Shown here: positions 34,821 to 44,584 of the stretch, piece by piece | Numbering within the stretch: the first letter of the stretch is position 1 | How the letters are laid out: every line of letters starts with the position of its first letter | NCBI GenBank assembly: GCA_965262585.1 | Contig: OZ253546.1 | Span: 1,488,001 to 1,552,000 of the forward strand | Direction: 5' to 3' | DNA length: 64,000 bases | From: JAHRAW01 sp965262585 | GTDB taxonomy: Bacteria > Pseudomonadota > Gammaproteobacteria > Arenicellales > Poriferihabitantaceae | Translations under genes and position numbers: made by a program | The notes under the pieces: generated by a model | Databases searched by the model: none | Seen by the model: the letters and a program-made list of their open reading frames with translations, nothing else | What the model was told of the DNA's origin: nothing

Positions 34821-35899
34821 TTGAACAACTTCCTCGGATCGAAGGCGTCGCGCACCGCTTCGCCGATGAACACCAGTAGCGAAAGCATCAGGCCGATGGT
34901 CAAAAAGCCGGTGATGCCGAGCCACGGCGCCTGCAGGTTGTTCTTGCCCTGATTGAGCAGTTCGCCGAGGGACGGCGAGCCGGCGGGCAGGCCGAAGCCG
35001 AGAAAGTCGAGGCCGGTGAGGGTGGTTACTGAACCGCTCAGTATGAACGGCATGAAGGTCAGGGTGGCGACCATGGCGTTTGGCAGGATGTGTCGATACA
35101 TGATTTTCGCGTCCGATACGCCGAGTGCCCGGGCGGCGCGGATGTATTCGAAATTTCGCGCGCGCAGAAATTCTGCGCGCACCACCGCAACCAATCCGGT
35201 CCACGAAAACAGCAGCATAAGCACCAGCAAACTGATAAATCCGGGCTGGATGACGGCGGCCATGATAATCAGCAGGTATAACACCGGTAGGCCTTCCCAT
35301 ATTTCGATAAATCGCTGCATCAGCAGGTCGGTGAGCCCGCCGAAATAGCCTTGCACGGCACCGGCGGCGATGCCGATGATCGAACTCAGCAGGGTTAACA
35401 CAAGCCCAAACAATACCGATATTCGAAATCCGTAAAAGACTCTGGCGAGCACGTCCCGGGCTTGGTCATCGGTGCCGAGCCAATGGCGTGCGGAGGGCGG
35501 CGCCGGTGCCGGCACTTCGAGTTCGTAGTCGATGGTGTCGTAGGAATAGGGAATCGGCGGCCATAAAATCCAGCCTTTCGCTCCGATCCGATCGCGGATA
35601 TACGGATCGCGATAGTCCGCTTCCAGTTCGAATTCGCCGCCGAATTTTGTTTCGGCGTAGTGGAAGAAAACCGGCAAGTACAATGCGTCGTCGTAATGCA
35701 CAATAATCGGTTTGTCGTTGGCGACGAGTTCGGAAAGCAAAGATAGCGTGAACAAGCCGAGGAAAATCCACAGCGACCAGTAGCCGCGGCCATTGCTCCT
35801 GAAATTTTGCCGGCGGCGAGCCGCAAGCGGTGACAGTTGGCGTTTCGCTGGTATCCCGAACCAGGTTTTGCCGGTTGTTTGTTCCCCCGACTCCATCAC
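34817..35899 (-). CDS. yejE: Peptide ABC transporter permease YejE
   Basis: A 360-residue inner-membrane permease. It has the N-terminal YejE pattern of one helix (LWIFLGLFTLSLLSELVAND) followed by a periplasmic segment with DPYIRDRI and HWLGTDDQARDVLARVFYG, then about five helices. The EAA loop contacting YejF reads RAARALGVSDAKIMYRHILP. It overlaps yejB and yejF by four bases each. Confidence 0.95.
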   Translation of the reverse strand: MMESGEQTTGKTWFGIPAKRQLSPLAARRRQNFRSNGRGYWSLWIFLGLFTLSLLSELVANDKPIIVHYDDALYLPVFFHYAETKFGGEFELEADYRDPYIRDRIGAKGWILWPPIPYSYDTIDYELEVPAPAPPSARHWLGTDDQARDVLARVFYGFRISVLFGLVLTLLSSIIGIAAGAVQGYFGGLTDLLMQRFIEIWEGLPVLYLLIIMAAVIQPGFISLLVLMLLFSWTGLVAVVRAEFLRARNFEYIRAARALGVSDAKIMYRHILPNAMVATLTFMPFILSGSVTTLTGLDFLGFGLPAGSPSLGELLNQGKNNLQAPWLGITGFLTIGLMLSLLVFIGEAVRDAFDPRKLFK

Positions 35900-36999
35900 A
35901 GCGACCTTGTTTCAAAATCGATGCGCGGGTCGATAATCGTATACATCACATCGCGCACGATCTGCATTAATATGCCGAGCAGCGTGAAGATATACAGGAT
36001 CGCAAACATCACCGGATAGTCGCGGTTGATGGCCGCTTCGTAGCCGAGCAAGCCGAGGCCGTCGAGGGAAAAGATTACTTCGATCAACAATGCACCGGTG
36101 AACAAAATACCGATAAACATTGCCGGAAAACCGGCGATCACAATCAACATCGCATTCCTGAATACATGCCCATACAACACCCGGTTTTCCGACAAGCCCT
36201 TGGCGCGCGCGGTCTGCACATACTGCAGTTTGATTTGATCGAGAAACGAGTTTTTGGTGAGCATGGTGAGGCCGGCAAATCCGCCGATTACCATGGACAA
36301 AACCGGCAGAGTGATATGCCAGAAATAATCCGCGATCTGTTTCCACCACGGCATCAGTTCCCAGTCTTCGGAAGTGAGTCCGCGCAATGGGAAAAAGTCG
36401 AAATAACGCCCCCCGGAAAATACCACGATCAACAACACCGCAAACAAGAAACTCGGAATCGCATAACCGGCGACAATCACGCCGCTGCTCCAGGCATCAA
36501 AACGAGAATCGTCTCGCACCGCCTTGCGAATCCCAAGGGGAATGGAAACCAGATAAACGATCAACGTGGTCCACAACCCCAGGGAAATGGATACCGGCAT
36601 TTTCTCCACAATCAGGTCGAGCACGAGTTTGTTTTGGAAATAACTTTCGCCGAAATCAAACCGGGCATAACCCCAGAGCATTTTGACAAAACGCTCGTGG
36701 GGCGGTTTGTCAAAACCGAATTGCTTTTCAATTTTCGCGATGATTTCCGGGCGAAGCCCCTGCGCGCCACGGTATTTGCTAACCCCGCCTGATGCACCGA
36801 TTGGCTCGCCGCCGCCTTGAATGTCCGCGCCACTCCCGGAAAATCGGCTGGTGGCATCGACGCCATGCCCCTGCCACTCGGCGATAGCCTGCTCCACCGG
36901 CCCGCCGGGAGCGAACTGCACGATGGCGAAGTTAATCAGCATAATCCCGAACAAGGTCGGGATCACCAACAACAACCGACGAATGATATAAGTTAGCAT
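35896..36999 (-). CDS. yejB: Peptide ABC transporter permease YejB
   Basis: A 367-residue permease of the DppB/OppB family. It begins MLTYIIRRLLLVIPTLFGIM, the usual first helix, has a long periplasmic loop after it (about residues 30-140) as in YejB, and an EAA loop QTARAKGLSENRVLYGHVFR. With YejE it forms the membrane channel of the importer. It lies 49 bases after the binding-protein gene. Confidence 0.95.
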   Translation of the reverse strand: MLTYIIRRLLLVIPTLFGIMLINFAIVQFAPGGPVEQAIAEWQGHGVDATSRFSGSGADIQGGGEPIGASGGVSKYRGAQGLRPEIIAKIEKQFGFDKPPHERFVKMLWGYARFDFGESYFQNKLVLDLIVEKMPVSISLGLWTTLIVYLVSIPLGIRKAVRDDSRFDAWSSGVIVAGYAIPSFLFAVLLIVVFSGGRYFDFFPLRGLTSEDWELMPWWKQIADYFWHITLPVLSMVIGGFAGLTMLTKNSFLDQIKLQYVQTARAKGLSENRVLYGHVFRNAMLIVIAGFPAMFIGILFTGALLIEVIFSLDGLGLLGYEAAINRDYPVMFAILYIFTLLGILMQIVRDVMYTIIDPRIDFETRSL

Positions 37000-37048
37000 C
37001 TTTACTGCAAGGGTGTGCGTGAAAACCGTGAAAGGGAAATTTTGTTAT

Positions 37049-38890
37049 TCAGCGTTTCAAGTTTGCGTCTTTATCGTGGTCGATCCACCAACTCGCCGGA
37101 AAGCCGATGCTGTATACCGGACGCCGCTCGGGATGAGCAAACCGATTCCAGTATGCGATCCAGGCCTGATCATTATAATAGGTCGGTATCGCATAGTGAT
37201 TCCACAGCAACACCCGGTCGAGTGCTTTGGTTGTGGTCTGCAGTGTTTCGAGGTCGTTGGCTGCAACGATTTGCTCGATCAACGCATCCACCACCGGGTT
37301 TTTGATGCCGCCAGAATTACCGCCACGGATGTCGGCGGACTCGGAGCCGAAAAAACTCCTGAGTTCGGCACCCGGCGGTGGGAAAAAGTTAAGCCCGCCG
37401 ACCCACAGGTCAAAGTCCGAATCGTGGATGCGCACGCGCCACTGGGAGGTGTCAACCAGACGAAGCGATGCATCGATTCCGACTTTTTTCAGAATCTCGA
37501 TATAGGGCAGGGCGAGGCGTTGGGATTCGGGATAGGCGGTCATCAATTCCAACTGAAATTGTTTTCCCGTTGCGGTGGAAACCAGTTGGCCGCCTTTGAG
37601 CGTCCATCCCGCTTGCTCGAACAAGCCGAGGGCGCGCCGCTTGTTGGTGCGATCACGGCCGCTGCCGTCGGTCTTCGGCGGAACGAAAGCGCGCGCGACC
37701 GTTCCCGCGGGAAGGTCCGCCGCAAAAGGCGCCAACATCGCTTTCTCCGCATCGCTCGGTTCCCCTACCGTGCCGTAATCGGAATTGGGGAAGTAACTGC
37801 TGATGCGCTTATATTGGCCGTATAACAGAGTCCGTTGGATCGCCTCAAAATCATACAAAGTCATGAGTGCTTCGCGCACACGGATATCCTGAAACTTTTG
37901 CCTTTTCAGGTTGAAGAAATACCCCCCCATGCCACGCGGACGCTTGCTCGGCACCGCTTCTTTGACTATTTCACCCGAGGCGATTTCGGCGATGTCGTAT
38001 TCGGTCGCCCAGCGTTTGGCACTGGATTCCCGGCGAAAATCAATTTCACCGGCCTTGAAGGCTTCAAACTCCACGGTCAAATCCCGGTAGTATTCGTAAC
38101 GGATTTTATCGATATTGTTCAACCCGCGTTTGATCGGCAGATCTTTTGCCCAGTAGTCGGCAACCCGTTGATAGGTAATCGAGCGGCCGGGGTCAATGTC
38201 TGAAACCCGATAGGGCCCGCTGGACAGCGGCGCAACCAGCGTCGAAGCGGTAACATCTTTGTCTTTCCAATAATGCACTGGCAACGGCGACAACCCGGCG
38301 GCAACGGTGATCGGTTTCATGCTGCCGGTGGTGGTGAAGGTGAATTTCAGGCGTTTGTCGGACAACGCCTCGGCGCTCAGCACCTGCTCGTAAAACGACT
38401 GAATGAACGGCCGTCCGTGCTGCTTGATGGTTTCAAAGGCATGCACGAAATCGGCGGCGAGGATCGGCATGCCGTCGTGATACACCGCTTCCCGGCGCAA
38501 CGTGAATATCGCCCAGCCCTTGTCTTCGGGATATTCAACCGACTCGGCGACCAGCCCGTACAGGCCGTCGATTTCATCGCCGGAGGAGGTCATCAGATCG
38601 TCATAAACGAGACCGATACTGCTCGGCCATTCGCCTTTCTGCACATAAAAATTAAGCGTATCGAACGAACCGAAGTCGCTCAACACCATTTTGCCGCCTT
38701 TGCGGGCATCGGGGTCGGCGTAGGGAAAATGTTCGAGGCCGTCGGCGTAGAGCGGCTCACCGAATTCGGCGATCGCCCATTTCTTGGTGATGCCGTCTTC
38801 GGCCCACGACAGCACCGGCCACAACAGCGCGATACCGAGCAGGACGGCCGGCACCGCGCCTCGGGGGATGGCGATAGGGATGTTATTCAT
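37049..38890 (-). CDS. yejA: Peptide ABC transporter substrate-binding protein YejA
   Basis: A 613-residue periplasmic binding protein (SBP family 5) from the ATG at 38890. The signal peptide has a basic start, the hydrophobic run AVPAVLLGIALLWPVL and a probable cut after SWA. It then reads KWAIAEFGEPLYADGLEHF, as in E. coli YejA, and later PGRSITYQRVADYWAKDLPI. There is no lipobox, so the protein should be soluble. It is the first gene of yejABEF and is divergent from mutY, with only 45 bases between starts. Confidence 0.94.
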   Translation of the reverse strand: MNNIPIAIPRGAVPAVLLGIALLWPVLSWAEDGITKKWAIAEFGEPLYADGLEHFPYADPDARKGGKMVLSDFGSFDTLNFYVQKGEWPSSIGLVYDDLMTSSGDEIDGLYGLVAESVEYPEDKGWAIFTLRREAVYHDGMPILAADFVHAFETIKQHGRPFIQSFYEQVLSAEALSDKRLKFTFTTTGSMKPITVAAGLSPLPVHYWKDKDVTASTLVAPLSSGPYRVSDIDPGRSITYQRVADYWAKDLPIKRGLNNIDKIRYEYYRDLTVEFEAFKAGEIDFRRESSAKRWATEYDIAEIASGEIVKEAVPSKRPRGMGGYFFNLKRQKFQDIRVREALMTLYDFEAIQRTLLYGQYKRISSYFPNSDYGTVGEPSDAEKAMLAPFAADLPAGTVARAFVPPKTDGSGRDRTNKRRALGLFEQAGWTLKGGQLVSTATGKQFQLELMTAYPESQRLALPYIEILKKVGIDASLRLVDTSQWRVRIHDSDFDLWVGGLNFFPPPGAELRSFFGSESADIRGGNSGGIKNPVVDALIEQIVAANDLETLQTTTKALDRVLLWNHYAIPTYYNDQAWIAYWNRFAHPERRPVYSIGFPASWWIDHDKDANLKR

Positions 38891-38935
38891 GTTGTGATTA
38901 TACGAGCAAGCCACGAGTTGGTTGAGTGCGCTATT

Positions 38936-40051
38936 ATGCCCGTTATGATGCCGACTGATGCGCCGTTACGCGATGCACACGCCGACCGCCTGCTACGCTG
39001 GTTTGACCGCCACGGGCGCAAATCGCTGCCGTGGCAGCGCAACCGCGACCCATACCGAATCTGGGTTGCGGAAATCATGCTCCAGCAAACCCGGGTCGCA
39101 ACGGTGATTCCTTATTACCGGAAATTCATGGCGAGATTTCCCGACATCGCCACGCTGGCGAGTTGCGATATGGATGCGTTGTTGCACTGCTGGTCGGGCC
39201 TCGGCTACTACGCACGGGCGCGCAACCTGCGTGCGGCGGCGCAACAAATAGTCGCCCGGCACGGCGGCCAATTCCCTGACAGATTCGATGAAGTGCTGGC
39301 ACTTCCCGGCATCGGCCGCTCCACCGCCGGCGCGGTGCTGGCCTTTGCCTTCGGCCAGCGACAGCCGATTCTGGACGGAAACGTCAAGCGCGTGCTGGCG
39401 AGGTGTTACGCCATCGCCGGCTATCCCGGCACCGGAAAAGTGGCGGCACGGCTGTGGGACCTCGCCGAGCAACTGACCCCCGGCGCACGGGTTGGCGACT
39501 ATAATCAGGCACTCATGGACCTCGGCGCCATGGTTTGCCTACGCGCCAAGCCGCTATGCCCATGTTGCCCTCTGGCGGGGCAATGCGCGGCATTGGCACG
39601 CGGCGATCCGACCGCTTTCCCTCAACCAAAGCCGAAGACCAACCGGCCGTTGCGGTCGGTGACCATGCTCATCGTCAAAAACCAACACGCCGAGTTGTTG
39701 CTGGTGAAACGCCCGCCAAGCGGAATCTGGGGCGGGCTGTGGTCGCTGCCTGAATATGTCGATTTGCAGGAAGAAGAACGGCGGGAAAAACAGGACAACG
39801 AACGGCGCATCGAAGCGTGGTTTGAACGACAATTCGGGCTGGTCGTCGAAACCGGCCGGCCACTGCCGCCAGTCCGACATTCATTCACCCACTTCGACCT
39901 CGACATCCGGCCACTACCCGCCACGCTGACACAAACCAACACCGCAGTTATGGACGTCGGCCCGTATCTTTGGTACAACCCGCTATCCCCCCCACAAGTT
40001 GGGCTACCAACCGCGGTCAAACGCATTTTGGGTAAATTCGATGAGTCGTAA
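38936..40051 (+). CDS. mutY: Adenine DNA glycosylase
   Basis: MutY removes adenine opposite 8-oxoguanine. The 371-residue product starts at ATG 38936 (MPVMMPTDAPL; the ATG at 38945 is also possible). It shows LPWQRNRDPYRIWVAEIMLQ with the catalytic glutamate, the helix-hairpin-helix LPGIGRSTAGAVLAFAFG, the catalytic aspartate in DYNQALMDLGA, and four 4Fe-4S cysteines with C-x6-C-x2-C-x5-C spacing in CLRAKPLCPCCPLAGQC. The C-terminal NUDIX-like domain that recognises 8-oxoG includes GIWGGLWSLPE and HSFTHFDLDI. It overlaps yggX by 11 bases. Confidence 0.96.
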   Translation: MPVMMPTDAPLRDAHADRLLRWFDRHGRKSLPWQRNRDPYRIWVAEIMLQQTRVATVIPYYRKFMARFPDIATLASCDMDALLHCWSGLGYYARARNLRAAAQQIVARHGGQFPDRFDEVLALPGIGRSTAGAVLAFAFGQRQPILDGNVKRVLARCYAIAGYPGTGKVAARLWDLAEQLTPGARVGDYNQALMDLGAMVCLRAKPLCPCCPLAGQCAALARGDPTAFPQPKPKTNRPLRSVTMLIVKNQHAELLLVKRPPSGIWGGLWSLPEYVDLQEEERREKQDNERRIEAWFERQFGLVVETGRPLPPVRHSFTHFDLDIRPLPATLTQTNTAVMDVGPYLWYNPLSPPQVGLPTAVKRILGKFDES

Positions 40052-40316
40052 AGTAATGTGTGTCAAACTCGGCAAGGAGGCCGAAGGGTTGGATTTTCCG
40101 CCGTGGCCGGGTGAACTGGGCAAGCGGTTGTATGAAAACGTCTCCAAGGAGGCGTGGCAGGAATGGTTGCGCCAACAGACCATCCTTATTAATGAATACA
40201 AACTGAACCCGCTGGACGCCGCCCACAAGCGCTATCTCACCGAGCAAATGGAGGCCTGGTTCTTCGGCGACGGCATCGTCATGCCGGATGAGTGGAAGCC
40301 GGAGTCGCCGGAGTGA
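40041..40316 (+). CDS. yggX: YggX, oxidative damage and Fe(II) trafficking protein
   Basis: A 91-residue protein, the same length as E. coli YggX, starting at the ATG inside the end of mutY. It has the conserved cysteine and acidic-proline block MCVKLGKEAEGLDFPPWPG followed by LYENVSKEAWQEWL and LTEQMEAWFFGDG. YggX protects Fe-S enzymes against oxidative damage. Its coupling to mutY, itself an Fe-S enzyme, is the order seen in enterobacteria. Confidence 0.96.
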   Translation: MSRKVMCVKLGKEAEGLDFPPWPGELGKRLYENVSKEAWQEWLRQQTILINEYKLNPLDAAHKRYLTEQMEAWFFGDGIVMPDEWKPESPE

Positions 40317-40348
40317 CGGGCCGGGGTGGTTTGTGAGGCTTGAAACGG

Positions 40349-41062
40349 ATGCCTGACACCGCCGGAGGTTACGCCGCCGGCAGGCAGCGCCTAAAACGAA
40401 TCGTCGAACAAACCGACACCGGGGCCGGGCGTGCGTTTGATTTTTCCGTTCAGGCGCTCATCGTATTTTCCCTGGTCACTTTTTCTCTCGACACCCTGCC
40501 CGACCTGACCCTCGGCGAACGGGCGATTCTCCACTGGCTGGAATTTGCCACGGTGATGATTTTCACCGCCGAATACGCACTGCGAATTTTCGTCGCCTCG
40601 AAGCGGCCAAAATTTATTTTCAGTTTTTTCGGGATGATCGACCTGATCGCCATTCTGCCGTTTTACCTGGCCGCCGGTCTGGATCTAAGGGCGGTGCGCA
40701 TGCTGCGGGTCTTGAAGTTGATGCGTTACAGCACAGCGGCGCCGCTGTTCCACCGGGCGTTTCTCATCGTCAAACGGGAACTCTTGCTTTTCCTGTTCAT
40801 CTCCGGAATTTTGTTCTACCTCGCCGGAGTCGGCATCTACTATTTTGAAAACGCCGCCCAGCCGAACGCATTCGCCTCGGTCTTCCACAGCCTGTGGTGG
40901 GCGGCGATCACCCTGACCACCGTGGGTTACGGCGATGTCGTACCGGTCACCATCGGCGGAAAATGCTTCACCTTCTTCGTGTTGATACTCGGCATCGGCG
41001 TGGTGGCGATCCCCACCGGCCTGATTGCGTCGGCTCTGACCAAGGTGCGAGAGGGTAAATAA
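40349..41062 (+). CDS. Voltage-gated potassium channel
   Basis: A 237-residue six-helix ion channel (Kch/KvAP type) from the ATG at 40349; a TTG at 40340 is possible. The S4-like segment carries regular arginines (LRAVRMLRVLKLMR), and the pore has the K+ filter TTVGYGD, followed by the S6 helix FVLILGIGVVAIPTGL. It should mediate K+ flux across the inner membrane. There is no RCK domain. It follows yggX on the same strand. Confidence 0.93.
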   Translation: MPDTAGGYAAGRQRLKRIVEQTDTGAGRAFDFSVQALIVFSLVTFSLDTLPDLTLGERAILHWLEFATVMIFTAEYALRIFVASKRPKFIFSFFGMIDLIAILPFYLAAGLDLRAVRMLRVLKLMRYSTAAPLFHRAFLIVKRELLLFLFISGILFYLAGVGIYYFENAAQPNAFASVFHSLWWAAITLTTVGYGDVVPVTIGGKCFTFFVLILGIGVVAIPTGLIASALTKVREGK

Positions 41063-41090
41063 CGCCCCCCGCACAGGTTATAATCCGCCC

Positions 41091-41771
41091 ATGAAACCGT
41101 TGCTCGCTTTGCTGTTATTCGCTGCCATGGCCGTGGTCGCCACTGCCCGGGCTGAGCGTATCGTTATTCCGTCTCCGCAGAATATCTCTTTGGATGCGAT
41201 ACCGGTGTGCTATGACTTCGGCTGCAAGAACCGCACCACGGTCAACCTGCCGCTTGACGAATGGCACACCGTTGCCCACTGGTTTTCCCCCGCCGCCGCT
41301 ACGCCCGCCGTGGAGCGTGAGCAGATCAAAAATGCGATTGGCTGGATGGAAGTGGTCATCGGGCGGCATACCCCGACCCACAAAGACCTCGCTTTTGACC
41401 TGCCGGCCAATGGCGATGAAGACGGTATTTTCCCCGGACAGTTGGATTGCATCGACGAAGCGGTCAACACCACCTCCTACTTGAAGTTGTTTGAAACCCA
41501 CGGCCTGCTGAAGCATCACGCCGTGCTGGAGGCGGCTTATCGGCGTTCGCTGTTCGACCAGCATTGGGCCGGGCAAGTGCGGGAAAAACAAACCGGCAAA
41601 CGCTTCGTGATCGATTCATGGTTCCAACCCAACGGCTATTTGCCGGTGGTTCAAGACGGCAAACACTGGCAAGACATCAGCCTGCTGTCGGCGGTGGTGG
41701 ACAATTCTCCCGACCGGGAAGGCACGGAAGTCAAGCGTTCTTTCTGGCATCGCTTTTTGCGAGGCGAATAA
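41091..41771 (+). CDS. Conserved hypothetical exported protein
   Basis: A 226-residue protein with an N-terminal signal peptide (MKPLLALLLFAAMAVVATA, cut probably after ARA). The mature part has CYDFGCKNRTTVNLPLDEW near its start and a block GQLDCIDEAVNTTSYLKLFE followed by a histidine and by FVIDSWFQPNGYLP. A Cys...His...Asp order of this kind is seen in transglutaminase-like cysteine proteases, so a periplasmic peptidase is conceivable. I do not know a characterised member. Confidence 0.75.
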   Translation: MKPLLALLLFAAMAVVATARAERIVIPSPQNISLDAIPVCYDFGCKNRTTVNLPLDEWHTVAHWFSPAAATPAVEREQIKNAIGWMEVVIGRHTPTHKDLAFDLPANGDEDGIFPGQLDCIDEAVNTTSYLKLFETHGLLKHHAVLEAAYRRSLFDQHWAGQVREKQTGKRFVIDSWFQPNGYLPVVQDGKHWQDISLLSAVVDNSPDREGTEVKRSFWHRFLRGE

Positions 41772-41802
41772 CGGCGACGGCGGCCGTGACACGGACCATT
41801 CT

Positions 41803-42873
41803 GTGGCTAACGTGGTAGTGGGCATGTCGGGAGGGGTTGACTCGTCGGTGGCGGCGGTCAAACTGCTCGAGGCGGGACACAAGGTCACCGGCCTGTATAT
41901 GAAAAACTGGGAAGAGGACGACGACCGCGAATACTGCGCCGCCGCCGAAGACCTGGCCGATGCCGAGGAAGTTTGTAAGCAACTCGGCATCGAACTTCGC
42001 ACCATTAATTTCTCCCACGAATACTGGGACCGCGTGTTCCGGCTGTTCCTGCAGGAATACCGCAACGGCCGCACGCCGAATCCCGATGTGCTGTGTAACA
42101 AGGAAATCAAGTTCAAGGAATTCCTCGACTGGGCGATACACCTCGGCGCCGACCACATCGCCACCGGTCACTACGCACGGCTGCAACAGCGCGGAAGTTA
42201 CCGCCTTTTGCGCAAAGGATGCGATGAAAACAAGGATCAAAGTTATTTCCTGCATACTCTGGGACAGAATGCGCTGCGGCTTTCGAGTTTTCCAGTCGGC
42301 GAGATGCACAAGGCGCAGGTGCGAACCACCGCGCGCGAACTCGGGCTGCCGACCCACGACAAAAAGGATAGCACCGGCATTTGCTTTATCGGCGAACGGC
42401 GTTTCAATGATTTTCTCGGGCGCTTTTTGCCAGCGCGCCACGGCCCGCTGAAAACCCTGCAGGGCGAAACCGTGGGCGAGCATCCGGGCGCGTTTTATTA
42501 CACCATCGGCCAGCGCCGAGGCATTGGCATCGGCGGGCCTGGCGAAGCGTGGTATGTGGCCGACAAGGACATCACGCGCAACATCGTATACGTGGTGCAG
42601 GGGCACGACCATCCGGCCCTGCTAAAACGTGTGGTGCTGGCCGAAAACCTGCACTGGATATGCGGCACGCCGCCGACCCTGCCAGCCCCGTGCACCGCCA
42701 AAACCAGATACCGGCAGGACGATCAAAACTGCGTGATAACCATGCTCGGCGCGAGCCATTCGCGCATCGAATTCGAGCAGCCGCAATGGGCGGTTACGCC
42801 GGGCCAGTCCATCGTCTTTTATCACGGCGATATTTGCATCGGCGGCGGAATTATTTGCTCGGCGTCGAACTGA
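41803..42873 (+). CDS. mnmA: tRNA-specific 2-thiouridylase MnmA
   Basis: MnmA makes 2-thiouridine at the wobble position of tRNAs for Lys, Glu and Gln. The 356-residue product starts at GTG 41803 and has the PP-loop VVVGMSGGVDSSVAAVKL, the first catalytic cysteine in NPDVLCNKEIKF, IATGHYARL and the second cysteine in GICFIGERRFNDFL, followed by GQRRGIGIGG and the C-terminal beta-barrel. Confidence 0.97.
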   Translation: MANVVVGMSGGVDSSVAAVKLLEAGHKVTGLYMKNWEEDDDREYCAAAEDLADAEEVCKQLGIELRTINFSHEYWDRVFRLFLQEYRNGRTPNPDVLCNKEIKFKEFLDWAIHLGADHIATGHYARLQQRGSYRLLRKGCDENKDQSYFLHTLGQNALRLSSFPVGEMHKAQVRTTARELGLPTHDKKDSTGICFIGERRFNDFLGRFLPARHGPLKTLQGETVGEHPGAFYYTIGQRRGIGIGGPGEAWYVADKDITRNIVYVVQGHDHPALLKRVVLAENLHWICGTPPTLPAPCTAKTRYRQDDQNCVITMLGASHSRIEFEQPQWAVTPGQSIVFYHGDICIGGGIICSASN

Positions 42874-42918
42874 ACGCCCAATCAAACCCCCGCCACCGCC
42901 CGGGACTAATCTTGTGCT

Positions 42919-44529
42919 ATGATTGCGCGGTTCCAACACCCGGCCCGAGTCACCGTGGCAACCGATTCGCTTCCCCTTACCGCACTCACCGCGCTTTCCC
43001 CGCTGGACGGACGTTATCATCAAAAAACCGCCCGGCTGAGATCCTACTTCAGCGAATTCGCCCTGATGCGTGCGCGCGTCGAGGTGGAGGTGGAGTGGCT
43101 CATTCACCTGTCGGAACAGGTCGGCATCGAGGAAGTGCCGGCATTTCCCGCTGCCGCAACAAAATTTCTGCGCGGGATGGTGCGCGACTTCTCAACAAAA
43201 CACGCGGCCCAAATCAAAGCCATCGAAGCCACCACCAACCACGACCTCAAGGCGGTTGAATATTTTCTGAAAGATGCGGTTCGCGGACAAAAATCATTGG
43301 CACCGGTTTGCGAATTCATCCACTTCGCCTGCACCTCGGAGGACATCAACAATCTCGCCTGCGCGCTGATGCTGAAACGTGCCGGGGAAGAAATCATGGC
43401 GCCGCAAATGCAATCGTTGATCGGGCAGATGCGCCACTTGTCGATGACCTGGGCCGAGCAGCCGATGCTCGCCCGCACCCACGGCCAGCCCGCCAGCCCC
43501 ACCACCGTGGGCAAAGAATTCGCCAACTTCACCCACCGCCTTGAGCGCAGCCTCGACGACTTCATCGGGCAACCGATTTTCGGCAAATTCAACGGTGCCA
43601 CGGGCAACTTCAACGCCCATCTGGCCGCCTACCCAGAACTGGATTGGCCGGCCATCGCCCGCGCCTTCGTAACCCGTCTGGGGCTGGAATACCAACCCCT
43701 GACCACCCAAATCGAACCCCACGACTATATCGCCGGGCTGTGCCACAGTTTGTGCCGCTTCAACACCATCGTCATCGACCTCAACCGCGACCTGTGGGGC
43801 TACATCGCCCTCGGTTATTTTCGGCAGAAAGTAGTCTCGGGGGAAGTGGGATCGAGCACCATGCCCCATAAAGTCAACCCCATCGACTTTGAGAATTCCG
43901 AAGGCAACCTCGGCGTCGCCAACGCACTGCTGCAGCACTTCGCCGCCAAACTTCCGGTCAGCCGCTGGCAACGAGATCTCAGCGACTCCACGGTGTTGCG
44001 CAACCTCGGCGTCGCCATCGGCCACGGCATGCTGGCCGTCGAATCGACCCTCAACGGGCTATCCAAGTTGGAGTTGAACGCGGAACGCCTCGACTATGAA
44101 CTCGACCACAGTTGGGAAGTACTGGCCGAACCCATTCAGACGGTGATGCGCCGCTACGGCATCGAGCAGCCTTATGAAAAACTTAAACTGCTAACCCGCA
44201 ACGCACCGAGCATTGACCGCGAATCCCTGCATGCCTTCATCGACACGCTGGAAATCCCCGCATCGGCAAAACAGCGGTTGCTGGAAATGACGCCGGCAAG
44301 TTACACCGGATTTGCCGCGCAAGCCGCGCAAGCAGATCAGGCCACCACTTGTTTATGTTGTGTCGCAGGCATGCCGAAAAGCAAACCCCGCATTTGCCCG
44401 GTTTGCAAACATCATTTTAAGGGGAACGGTTGGGATGGCATGGATGCGCATTGGCGGTCCATGCATGAAGACTTGATGCCCTATAAAAGTTTTTGGCACG
44501 CGCTTTGTTCTGGCCACCGGCCCCGGTGA
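42919..44529 (+). CDS. purB: Adenylosuccinate lyase with a C-terminal zinc-finger extension
   Basis: PurB acts twice in purine synthesis, on SAICAR and on adenylosuccinate. Residues about 20-472 match the long E. coli type PurB along their length: ALSPLDGRYHQKTARLRSYF, FACTSEDINN, ARTHGQPASPTTVGKE, and the signature GSSTMPHKVNPIDFENSEGN. The usual end (MTPASYTGFAAQAAQ) is not followed by a stop. Instead about 64 more residues follow in frame, with CPVCKHHFKGNGWDGMDAHW and RSMHEDLMPY, a C2H2-like pattern known as a separate small protein in other bacteria. An internal ATG at 44371 could also give that small protein alone. The start may be ATG 42919 or GTG 42955. Confidence 0.92.
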   Translation: MIARFQHPARVTVATDSLPLTALTALSPLDGRYHQKTARLRSYFSEFALMRARVEVEVEWLIHLSEQVGIEEVPAFPAAATKFLRGMVRDFSTKHAAQIKAIEATTNHDLKAVEYFLKDAVRGQKSLAPVCEFIHFACTSEDINNLACALMLKRAGEEIMAPQMQSLIGQMRHLSMTWAEQPMLARTHGQPASPTTVGKEFANFTHRLERSLDDFIGQPIFGKFNGATGNFNAHLAAYPELDWPAIARAFVTRLGLEYQPLTTQIEPHDYIAGLCHSLCRFNTIVIDLNRDLWGYIALGYFRQKVVSGEVGSSTMPHKVNPIDFENSEGNLGVANALLQHFAAKLPVSRWQRDLSDSTVLRNLGVAIGHGMLAVESTLNGLSKLELNAERLDYELDHSWEVLAEPIQTVMRRYGIEQPYEKLKLLTRNAPSIDRESLHAFIDTLEIPASAKQRLLEMTPASYTGFAAQAAQADQATTCLCCVAGMPKSKPRICPVCKHHFKGNGWDGMDAHWRSMHEDLMPYKSFWHALCSGHRPR

Positions 44530-44584
44530 CCCCAGCGACCTTCGACAGCCCCGCAAGCGTCGCGGATGTGTGATTTCCATAGCC

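Noticed and set aside
34821..35300. N-terminal extension of the yejF frame
   Set aside because: It lies fully inside yejE in another frame; the ATGA overlap at 34817-34820 marks the real start.
38273..38935. Upstream extension of the mutY frame
   Set aside because: It is the mirror of the yejA 5' half and has no homology to the glycosylase N-terminus.
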